From Eubacterium sp. MSJ-21 (GTDB lineage: Bacteria > Bacillota > Clostridia > Lachnospirales > Lachnospiraceae), in NCBI RefSeq assembly GCF_018918185.1, contig NZ_JAHLPZ010000004.1, forward strand, positions 168,128-232,127: 64,000 nucleotides of DNA, given 5' to 3'. A program made the position numbers and the translations under genes. Of this stretch, positions 33,289-41,054 are shown piece by piece. Positions within the stretch are counted from its first letter, which is position 1. Each line of letters starts with the position of its first letter. Under the pieces are notes generated by a model, which made no database searches, had not been told where the DNA came from, and saw only the letters and a list, made by a program, of their open reading frames with translations.

Positions 33289-34620
33289 ATGAAAAAAGAA
33301 CAAACTCGAACATCGTTCAAAAGCCGCTGGGGATTTATCCTTGCATCGGTCGGTTCCGCAGTCGGCATGGCAAATGTCTGGGGATTTCCAAATAAAATGG
33401 GAAGTAACGGCGGTGGGGCCTTTCTTCTCATCTATTTACTATTTATATTTTTATTCAGCTACGTCGGACTTCCGGCGGAGTTTGCGATCGGGCGCTGGTC
33501 GCGCACCGGAACGCTCGGTTCCTATGAAAATGCATGGCGTTCGCGAAACGAAAAACTCGCCCCTGCCGGGCGTGCACTTGGATGGCTACCACTTGCAGGT
33601 TCCCTGTGCATCGCAATCGGCTACTCGATCATCGTTGCCTATGTATTAAAAGCATTTGTTGACTCTGCTTCCGGTCTTTTGATGCAGGTCAATACTTCGG
33701 AATGGTTCGAATCGTTCTCCATGACGGATTTCTCGGTTATACCATTCCATATTATTGTCATCATCGGCACTTTGCTTACGCTGTTGCTCGGTGCCAGCAG
33801 TATCGAGAAGAGCAACAAGATTATGATGCCGCTCTTCTTCCTGATCTTCGTTGTGCTTGCAGCCCGCGTAGCTCTGCTGCCCGGTTCAACAAACGGGTAT
33901 GAATTCATGTTTATTCCAAGATGGGAAGCATTGAAAGATCCAACCGTCTGGATCACTGCCATGGGGCAGGCATTCTTCTCCCTGTCCGTAACCGGAAGTG
34001 GTATGATCGCATATGGCTCCTACTTAGACCGGAAAGAAGACGTCATCGCAGTGTCGAGACATACCGCAATCTTCGATACGATTGCAGCTTTGGTTGCTGC
34101 ACTCGTTATCATCCCGGCATGCTTCTCCTACAATGTCAGTGTGGACGCAGGGCCAAGCCTGCTCTTTATCACATTGCCATCAATCCTGCAGGATATTCCG
34201 TTTGGACAGGTCTTTGCGATTATCCTATATGCAGCAATGATCTTCGCCGGTGTAAGTTCCTTGCAGAACATGTTTGAAGCGGTTGCCGAATCCCTTCTGC
34301 ACCGCTTCCCGAAGCTGCGGCGTACCGTTGCACTCGGCATTATCTGCGTAATCTGCCTCGGTGCCGGAATCGGTATGGAAGCCATCACCCGCTGGGGTAC
34401 CTGGATGGATCTTGTCTCCATCTACATCATCCCGATCGGTGCAACACTTGGTGCAATTTCCTGGTTCTGGATCATGAAGAAAGAAGATTTGTTCACAGCA
34501 ATCAATGAAGGTGGCAGGAAGCCACGCGGAAAGCTGTGGTATTTCCTTGGGCGATACCTGTACGTGCCAATTTCAATTATTCTGTGCGTGATTGCACTCG
34601 CAATGAAAGTGGCATTTTAA
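33289..34620 (+). CDS. Sodium:neurotransmitter (NSS) family symporter 2
   Basis: 443 aa, about 12 spans. SRWGFILASVGSAVGMANVW is the span-1 substrate/sodium site and AMGQAFFSLSVTGSGMIAYG the span-6 signature. It is a clear paralog of the 26660 gene but has GMANVWGFPNK where the first has GMGNIWMFPTR, so substrate may differ. Probably imports an amino acid. The ribosome site is weak (AGGTATGGT). Its 3' end overlaps the phosphatase gene by four bases, convergently. Confidence 0.92.
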   Translation: MKKEQTRTSFKSRWGFILASVGSAVGMANVWGFPNKMGSNGGGAFLLIYLLFIFLFSYVGLPAEFAIGRWSRTGTLGSYENAWRSRNEKLAPAGRALGWLPLAGSLCIAIGYSIIVAYVLKAFVDSASGLLMQVNTSEWFESFSMTDFSVIPFHIIVIIGTLLTLLLGASSIEKSNKIMMPLFFLIFVVLAARVALLPGSTNGYEFMFIPRWEALKDPTVWITAMGQAFFSLSVTGSGMIAYGSYLDRKEDVIAVSRHTAIFDTIAALVAALVIIPACFSYNVSVDAGPSLLFITLPSILQDIPFGQVFAIILYAAMIFAGVSSLQNMFEAVAESLLHRFPKLRRTVALGIICVICLGAGIGMEAITRWGTWMDLVSIYIIPIGATLGAISWFWIMKKEDLFTAINEGGRKPRGKLWYFLGRYLYVPISIILCVIALAMKVAF

Positions 34621-35204
34621 ACATAAAACTCTTCGCCAGTTTCCAGACAAAGCGCAGCCAGGTAGCCTTGTTTAAATGATGCACCACAATCAATTGCAAT
34701 ATGATTATTCATCCGCACAATCTTCCCCGGATATGGATTGTGCGGAATTTTTTGAGTTGGTGTATGCCCGGTTATCACAATGATATTCTCATAATAGGTT
34801 TTTGTATAATCTGTGCGCGTCCACGTCAGTTCCCCCTCCGAGTAACTTTCTAATTTCTTTTCCTTTGAGAAAGCCCCAAGACCGGCATGAACAAGTATAT
34901 ATTTTTGTCCTTCTATTTCAATTTCCTTATAAAGTGGTAATTTCCGAAGGAACTCCACCACTTCCATGTCTGCAAATATTTCCGGATCTTGAAAATCCAA
35001 TGCCATACGGTCATGATTTCCCATAATAGCTTCCACATTTTTTCGACACATAATTTCCCGCACTACCTTGACCGAATCCGGTCCCCGCTGCACCAGATCT
35101 CCTAACACATAAAGCCTGTCCGCACTTGAAAACTGTAATTTTTCAAGCATCAGCATAAATTTATTATACATGCCATGAATGTCTGACATAACATATGTTC
35201 TCAT
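34617..35204 (-). CDS. Metallophosphoesterase (bacterial PP1/PP2A-like serine/threonine phosphatase type)
   Basis: 195 aa. Metal-binding motifs in order: YVMSDIHGMYNKF (DxH), LYVLGDLVQRGPDS (GDxxxRG), AIMGNHDRMAL (GNHD) and IVITGHTPTQK (GH). These are the five blocks of calcineurin-like phosphatases of the PrpA/YjjP class. It could dephosphorylate proteins or diadenosine polyphosphates; the substrate is not evident. GGAGGGG precedes the ATG. It diverges from the WYL regulator. Confidence 0.9.
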   Translation of the reverse strand: MRTYVMSDIHGMYNKFMLMLEKLQFSSADRLYVLGDLVQRGPDSVKVVREIMCRKNVEAIMGNHDRMALDFQDPEIFADMEVVEFLRKLPLYKEIEIEGQKYILVHAGLGAFSKEKKLESYSEGELTWTRTDYTKTYYENIIVITGHTPTQKIPHNPYPGKIVRMNNHIAIDCGASFKQGYLAALCLETGEEFYV

Positions 35205-35250
35205 TCTGTCCCCTCCATTCTTTACTTAAATAAGACCTCTACTTAATACT

Positions 35251-35279
35251 TTGACAACTCTCGATCACCTCACTATAAT
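35251..35279 (+). promoter_or_regulatory. Consensus sigma-A promoter of the WYL gene
   Basis: TTGACA (35251), spacer of exactly 17 bases, TATAAT (35274-35279): a perfect consensus promoter, 30 bases before the start codon. TACTTAA repeats lie just upstream. Confidence 0.85.
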
Positions 35280-35308
35280 TGATGTATCAAATGCAAGGAG
35301 AACCTAAT

Positions 35309-36601
35309 ATGAATTCATCCCCTGGGAAAAGAGAAAGTACCATCCCTGGTTTTTCAACCAATTTAAAAGCCTGTCTGTGTGGCATCCTGCACAGAGAATC
35401 GGACCTGTCAACCCCAATGTCTGTGAGAGCAATTCAAAATGCGCTGGATAAAGAAGCATCTCTGCGGACAGGAGTTCACTTCAATGTATCAAAACCAACC
35501 ATCCGCAAAGCGCTGGAAGACTTATTTGTTTTTTCAACCGCATATCCGGACTTTTTCTGCCTGATCTACGGTGGCTATATCAACAAATACTACCTGCATC
35601 CTGCTTCCACCAAAGGTCACCCTCGATACATCTCTACCGAGGAAGCAGACACATCTGGAATTACAGTAGATAAGTCTGCGAACCATGAATTATTTTATGC
35701 ATTTCAATCGCAGTTTGAACCACAGGAACTTTTTTCCCTCTTAAACGGAGCTGAAGTAAATCCATACTTATCTGTTCGGGAAATTCAGAATTTGCGGCAA
35801 CGACTGGCAAATGCTGCTACCCCTGAACTTGTGAATCAGGCATGCAACACAGAAAATTTGTCTTTTGATAAAGAGCTGCACATGGATATTGCTTCGGTAA
35901 AGCTATTAAAGAATTTGGCTACCCTCATTCATTTGCTTCATATGGAATACCAGATAGAAATCAACTATGGCAAATATCAGTTAAATCCACTTACTTCAGG
36001 TTTTGAATTAATTTCTACCAGAACGACTGCATCCGGGCTTCCTAAATGGCAGCGTCTGGATCCAATTGCTATTTTTGAGGCAAATGGGTTTTACTACCTT
36101 GCAGCCCACACAGACAAATCCAAAGAAATCAGCGATCTTGCAGTCTATCGCATTGATCGGATGATCGAGATTCGTCCGTATAAGGATATCAGCCTGAAAC
36201 CACTTTTGATTTCCGCTGATATTTTACAATATCAAAAATCATTTTCCGCCCTGGAATACAAGAAAAGTCATCCTGTCATGTACGGCGGTTCCAAAGTTGA
36301 TATCCGTATGTTAGTCTGTGAAGATGCCACTTTTTCATCTGGAAATGCATTGCTTGACACATTTGGTTCCAACATACATATCCGTCCAATATCAGAACAG
36401 GAAGCAAAGCAATACTTTTCAAGTTCCCTTTCTGAACTGGAATTGACTGGCGAACATTGGTACATGATAAGCCTGCATCACTCTATTTCAGGTACTGTTC
36501 TTTGGGCAAAACAGCACATCGACCATGTACGCCTTCTTTCACCACCGGAAGCTGTTGACACCCTGATTTCCTCTGTATCCAAAGGGTTGTCCCGCTATTG
36601 A
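35309..36601 (+). CDS. WYL-domain transcriptional regulator
   Basis: 430 aa. The N-terminal part (SVRAIQNALDKEASLRTGVH, VSKPTIRKALEDLFVF) is a winged helix-turn-helix. The middle carries a WYL-type ligand domain: IEINYGKYQLNPLTSGFELI, then RLDPIAIFEANGFYYLAAHT and YRIDRMIEIRPYKD. A WCX-like C-terminal extension ends the protein. WYL proteins sense nucleic acid or nucleotide signals and often regulate defence and DNA-damage genes. Start at 35309 has AAGGAGA. The stop codon abuts that of the convergent MoxR gene, linking it to the AAA+/VWA operon. Confidence 0.85.
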   Translation: MNSSPGKRESTIPGFSTNLKACLCGILHRESDLSTPMSVRAIQNALDKEASLRTGVHFNVSKPTIRKALEDLFVFSTAYPDFFCLIYGGYINKYYLHPASTKGHPRYISTEEADTSGITVDKSANHELFYAFQSQFEPQELFSLLNGAEVNPYLSVREIQNLRQRLANAATPELVNQACNTENLSFDKELHMDIASVKLLKNLATLIHLLHMEYQIEINYGKYQLNPLTSGFELISTRTTASGLPKWQRLDPIAIFEANGFYYLAAHTDKSKEISDLAVYRIDRMIEIRPYKDISLKPLLISADILQYQKSFSALEYKKSHPVMYGGSKVDIRMLVCEDATFSSGNALLDTFGSNIHIRPISEQEAKQYFSSSLSELELTGEHWYMISLHHSISGTVLWAKQHIDHVRLLSPPEAVDTLISSVSKGLSRY

Positions 36602-38116
36602 TCAGGCACTTTCACCAAGCAATGCAGTCATAGCCTTTATATATGGCTTATTTTCGCCTTTTGCAAGTATATAAAGCAGACTGCTTTGCTGGTTCAGACT
36701 GCGTACGAAATTCTCCCGAATAATTGGATCCCCAATATAGTCCAAGAATTCAAATGTATTTTTTATCTGATCATTTTTCTGTTTTATTTTCTCCATGTTA
36801 TCTGCAGTATGCCTTGTATGCCAGTTTTGCATCTGTGTCAAAACTTCCGGATTGATGTTATTCCCAACAATACTATGCTCCCTGCTGACCTTTTCCATGA
36901 CAGTTTCCGCCATCTGTGTCTCTAATTTCTGCCACTCCGGATTTGCTGCCTTTTCCATCAGGCAATCCGGCAGAACTCTCATGGAATTTTTCCCGGTCAG
37001 ATAATTAAGCGCAAAATAATAATCATCCCCGCGAATGGTCTGTGTTCCTGCTGACACATCTGATAATTCCTTCGTATCTTTTTGTGTCCACATCCACACT
37101 GTCCAGTTATCAATCATATCCTGCATATAATCCAGATATCGTCCCCGGATTTCAATTGCTTCACTTCCCGTCAAAAGCTCATCCTGTAAAAGCTTGATCA
37201 CCCTCCACTTCTTCTCATAATCCAGAGCACGTATCTTTCCCATATACGGTTTTGTATTTCCATTCAAAATATTGGAAATATCCTCTGCGCAAAATACCGT
37301 GTTACTTAACACATAATATTGACAAAATCCATATGCCGTTTTCTCCGATTTAATAAACTGATACACCAGGCGCTCTGTCACCTGCTCACCAATTGCTTCG
37401 TATCCGTAGATACAATTCGAGAGATTTTCCCAGCTTCTGGCTGTTACAATTTCTTTTTTCCCATTATTGACACAAACATATGCCTGATCCGGATTTTTAC
37501 GAAGATACTCGATAATCAGTGGATGCATATTTATCTGTTCTGCATACCGTAAAAAATCTTTTCCCGAATATGTTACTCGCATATAACGCACACGATCCAT
37601 CACCGCCGCATCAAACTCTCTGGCTGTCTCGTTATACGCCGGGGGATTGCTGCATAACAGCAACGTCCATCCTTCTGGAAGATAATGATTGCCTATACAT
37701 TTGCTCTGCAAAAATGCAAGCATCGGTGCCACCAGCGCCTCACTCATCGATGCGAACTCATCAATCAACAAAATTCCTTCCGTCTCTCCTTCCGCACAAA
37801 GTTTCTCGATCTGCGCCAGCATATCCGGCATGGTATATTCTGTCATCTTCTCCTCGTTAAATTCTACAATCGTGGGCAGTCCTAATACGGAATTTCTTGT
37901 ATGATGCGTGAGAGATGTTGCAAAAAATCCTATTTCAAGCTCATCTGCAATCTGCTTTGCCATCTCCGTCTTTCCAATACCTGGTTCTCCTACAATATAA
38001 AACGGATTCTTTTTACTTCCCTGAAGCAGATAGTTTCCTGCTGCATCTTTTTGTAAATAGATTCGAATACTGTCCTTTATTTCCTTTTTTGCTTCCTGAA
38101 TACTATACTCGTACAT
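36602..38116 (-). CDS. MoxR-type AAA+ ATPase (AAA_5), last gene of AAA+/VWA operon
   Basis: 504 aa. Walker A GEPGIGKTE at residues 43-51, Walker B GILLIDEFASM near 115-125, sensor 1 in LLLCSNPPAYNETA, arginine finger in AAVMDRVRYMRV. The C-terminal 230 residues are helical and unrecognised, ending LLGESA. MoxR ATPases with VWA partners remodel or activate other proteins (CbbQ/CbbO, YehL/YehP type). Start at 38116 has AAGGAG; the gap from the VWA gene is 17 bases. Confidence 0.88.
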   Translation of the reverse strand: MYEYSIQEAKKEIKDSIRIYLQKDAAGNYLLQGSKKNPFYIVGEPGIGKTEMAKQIADELEIGFFATSLTHHTRNSVLGLPTIVEFNEEKMTEYTMPDMLAQIEKLCAEGETEGILLIDEFASMSEALVAPMLAFLQSKCIGNHYLPEGWTLLLCSNPPAYNETAREFDAAVMDRVRYMRVTYSGKDFLRYAEQINMHPLIIEYLRKNPDQAYVCVNNGKKEIVTARSWENLSNCIYGYEAIGEQVTERLVYQFIKSEKTAYGFCQYYVLSNTVFCAEDISNILNGNTKPYMGKIRALDYEKKWRVIKLLQDELLTGSEAIEIRGRYLDYMQDMIDNWTVWMWTQKDTKELSDVSAGTQTIRGDDYYFALNYLTGKNSMRVLPDCLMEKAANPEWQKLETQMAETVMEKVSREHSIVGNNINPEVLTQMQNWHTRHTADNMEKIKQKNDQIKNTFEFLDYIGDPIIRENFVRSLNQQSSLLYILAKGENKPYIKAMTALLGESA

Positions 38117-38133
38117 ACTGAATACAACTCCTT

Positions 38134-39540
38134 TCATTCTAAATACAAGGTGGTTATCCAATCAGGAATTGAGAGTTTATTTCCAAATACATCTGCTTCC
38201 TCATCATCCTGCTGTAATACAAAAAATGTCTGATATTTTTTCGGTTCCTGCTTCGGATAATCCCCATATCCATCGGTCAGATAAATTAAGCAATCTACTT
38301 TCTCCCCAGCTTGCACCCTACGATCTGTGTACTCAAACACGGGAATAAAGCTAGTTCCTCCAAATCCATATATTTCCTGTTCAAAATCACAATCGATCGG
38401 CAGTTCCGATACTTTTGTGTAAATCGTTTCATGTGTGATCTCTGCATCACATTGCAATATGATCAATTTTTCAAAAGAGATATTTTTTAAACTTTTTAAT
38501 ATCTGCCTTGTTTCCGCCAGAAACTGTGACATCACACTCCCTTCACAGCTTCCACTCGTATCAATTGCCAGAATGACTGTATGCATCTGATATACTGTTT
38601 TCTCCATCTCCGGCTCAATAAACACAATATCCTCATAAACTGAGCTTCCCCACGCATACAGTGCTTTATCTATACTGTCTACATCTTCCTGTTCTCTTAC
38701 TCCCGCACGAAAAAACTGCTTCAGATACTGGCTGTAATTAATCTTTGAAGATATTGCAGCACGATATATTTCGGCTTGTCCGCCCGCAAATGATCCGTGC
38801 TGTTTTTCTTGTTTCCCTCCCGTTCGTATACTATCTGACAATATTTGTTGATTGATCTTCTGATCCTGCATGCCACAGGACAGTTCCCGCAGACCTTTCC
38901 AAAATTGTTGTATATCCTGCTGATTTGGTTTTGATGCATCGAAAGCCATGTGATAACGTTTTCCCCTTGACCAGATATGATGATCATCCCTTTTTAGCAT
39001 TTTTCGTTTTCTGAAAAGAGACTGTTTGGCTACATAAGATTTTTTAGTACATTTCCATCTACCAAACAAAGTCTGCCACCCCTGCTGATAAAATGACTCA
39101 AAAAATTCAAATTTCAGTTTTTCTTCTTGTGCGTCTATTGGCACAGACAGCTGTTCTAACAGACAGTGCACTTCCTGATCCATAAGCGTGTGCATAATTA
39201 TGTCATTTTGATACTTCTCTGCAATCTCAAAATGCCGCAACAGCCCATGTGCTACAATATGCATAATCCGATATGCCATATCACGCAGTTTTCTTTGCCT
39301 GAAAAGCATCAACACAACCTTGGCTGAATAGAAAATATGTACGCCATCCGTCTCAAATTGAATTTTCTCTTTGACCGGCACAAACTCCATACAATGCAAA
39401 ACATGCCCGATTCCTGGATACCGGTCTTTCAGACTTCTTTTCAGTACCATCAAGATTTTCTCTGCATTCTGTATCTCCGACGACTTCTTTTTCTCTTCGG
39501 TAATTCCCTTTTTATCCTGAAGTATCAAATCAACTTTCAT
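38134..39540 (-). CDS. VWA-domain protein with DUF2201-like N-terminus
   Basis: 468 aa. C-terminal VWA: MIDAS VILAIDTSGSCEGS (DxSxS complete), FGGTSFIPVFEY (Thr ligand) and CLIYLTDGYGDYP (Asp ligand). The N-terminal region resembles the metallopeptidase-like DUF2201 domain, but the expected HExxH reads AHGLLRHF, with Gly for the catalytic Glu, so peptidase activity is doubtful. Partner of the MoxR ATPase downstream. Start 39540 follows AGGAGGGGG and overlaps the upstream gene by 11 bases. Confidence 0.82.
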   Translation of the reverse strand: MKVDLILQDKKGITEEKKKSSEIQNAEKILMVLKRSLKDRYPGIGHVLHCMEFVPVKEKIQFETDGVHIFYSAKVVLMLFRQRKLRDMAYRIMHIVAHGLLRHFEIAEKYQNDIIMHTLMDQEVHCLLEQLSVPIDAQEEKLKFEFFESFYQQGWQTLFGRWKCTKKSYVAKQSLFRKRKMLKRDDHHIWSRGKRYHMAFDASKPNQQDIQQFWKGLRELSCGMQDQKINQQILSDSIRTGGKQEKQHGSFAGGQAEIYRAAISSKINYSQYLKQFFRAGVREQEDVDSIDKALYAWGSSVYEDIVFIEPEMEKTVYQMHTVILAIDTSGSCEGSVMSQFLAETRQILKSLKNISFEKLIILQCDAEITHETIYTKVSELPIDCDFEQEIYGFGGTSFIPVFEYTDRRVQAGEKVDCLIYLTDGYGDYPKQEPKKYQTFFVLQQDDEEADVFGNKLSIPDWITTLYLE

Positions 39541-41038
39541 CCAATCCCCCTCCTGCAATCCAAATTATTACCGGATATATCGATTGATAATTCTCTTTGC
39601 GAATTACATAATCAAGCAAACGCGCATGCATCTCTTTCGGAAAAATCCCACATTTCGCTGCCCTGACAAGGTTTTCTGTATTGCAATAGCCAACAAGCTT
39701 CTTCTGATACACATACAGTTTCTCCGGTTTCTCAATCTGCACCTTACTGTTTTTCCATATCTGTACAACCTGATCCTGTGGTTTGTTCTCATAAGGTTCC
39801 AAAGACGCTACATAGTCATTCTCCTCCAATGGCATTCCCAAGTTACTTAATTCCCTGATCCCCAATATCATTTCACCATTCTTACTAAAATTCTTTTTAT
39901 AGAAAAGAAATTCCTGCAACAGATCTTCATGCAGCTTCATGTCATTTTTCAGATAATATCCACATACATCCTCCCCTTCTACATATAACTGCCGGATTCT
40001 ATCCTGGATGATCTTGATATACTGTCCGCGTAATTTTATATTCATGTCCGTATTTTTCTGTACCGAATGTTTATCTTTATTCAAATACCGCCACAACTGA
40101 TTTAATAACGACAGATAATGGTCTGGTTTTGCAACCGATTTAACCTGATCCAGACATTCTAAAAATCGCATTATTCCTGCTTGTTCCGTCTGCTCTTTCT
40201 CCGAAATATAAGCCTTTCGTCGCGCAAATTGTTCTGCCAGTTCCGCATCGCAGTTTCTATCCCATACTTGTTCCAGATACGCTTCCTGTTCCCGATCGAC
40301 GACCCGTTTATTCCGACTCCAATCGTATGTAAAATACATAATACTTTTTATGTTATCTGCAGAGATAAATATATTTTTCTTTTTTTGTATATACCAGGCT
40401 GTCATCCATTCCATAACCGGCATAATTAACTGAGACTCTGCACGTTTTCTCCCCTTAGATGCATCCGCATAAAATGCATAAATAGCTGGAAAATCCTGTT
40501 TCATCCGTTCCACTGCTTCCTGCATATGTTCAACTGCAACCATATCCCCCATTCCCCTTATAACCTGTTCCTCTAAAAACTCGCAATCCTCATCCGGATT
40601 CTGTGAAAAATATGTATTGAAAAGCTTCACGAATTTCTGATGCCCCGGATTTTTTAAGTTCCCCCACAACACCCAGTTATATAGACAATAACCGTTCCAT
40701 TCCTGACATGCGTTCTCCTTTTTTATGTTAATCTTATTAATCAATACATGATCCACATCAAACATCCCTGGATGTTCTGTGTAATAATCCTGTACAGATG
40801 CGGCGTCCCCTGCCATCGCCGCGGCAAGTCCCATCTCAAAGCAATACTGTACTTCCGCTCCATTTTTTGTCTGAAACTGCCCAGAAACACAATTCTTATC
40901 CAACGTAAAGGACTGCTTCTTCAGATCCTCTACTACACACTTCATCACACAATACTGCTGGATATAGCGCGTCGTCCACTCAATTGCTTCCGTAGTTTCC
41001 TTCGTCTTTACTCTTCGTAATTCATCACTAATTGCCAT
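39530..41038 (-). CDS. Unknown protein (502 aa) of the AAA+/VWA operon
   Basis: I do not recognise this protein. It is soluble and helix-rich with many aromatic residues (YCLYNWVLWGNLKNPGHQKF, VMEWMTAWYIQKKKNIFI) and ends IYPVIIWIAGGGLDES. It has no P-loop, HExxH or MIDAS. ATG at 41038 is chosen over TTG at 41047; AGAGG lies upstream. It is sandwiched between AAA+ and VWA genes with gaps of 16 and -11 bases, so it is probably a structural or target-recognition subunit (inference from position only). Confidence 0.65.
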   Translation of the reverse strand: MAISDELRRVKTKETTEAIEWTTRYIQQYCVMKCVVEDLKKQSFTLDKNCVSGQFQTKNGAEVQYCFEMGLAAAMAGDAASVQDYYTEHPGMFDVDHVLINKINIKKENACQEWNGYCLYNWVLWGNLKNPGHQKFVKLFNTYFSQNPDEDCEFLEEQVIRGMGDMVAVEHMQEAVERMKQDFPAIYAFYADASKGRKRAESQLIMPVMEWMTAWYIQKKKNIFISADNIKSIMYFTYDWSRNKRVVDREQEAYLEQVWDRNCDAELAEQFARRKAYISEKEQTEQAGIMRFLECLDQVKSVAKPDHYLSLLNQLWRYLNKDKHSVQKNTDMNIKLRGQYIKIIQDRIRQLYVEGEDVCGYYLKNDMKLHEDLLQEFLFYKKNFSKNGEMILGIRELSNLGMPLEENDYVASLEPYENKPQDQVVQIWKNSKVQIEKPEKLYVYQKKLVGYCNTENLVRAAKCGIFPKEMHARLLDYVIRKENYQSIYPVIIWIAGGGLDES

Positions 41039-41054
41039 ATTTATCAATCCTCTC

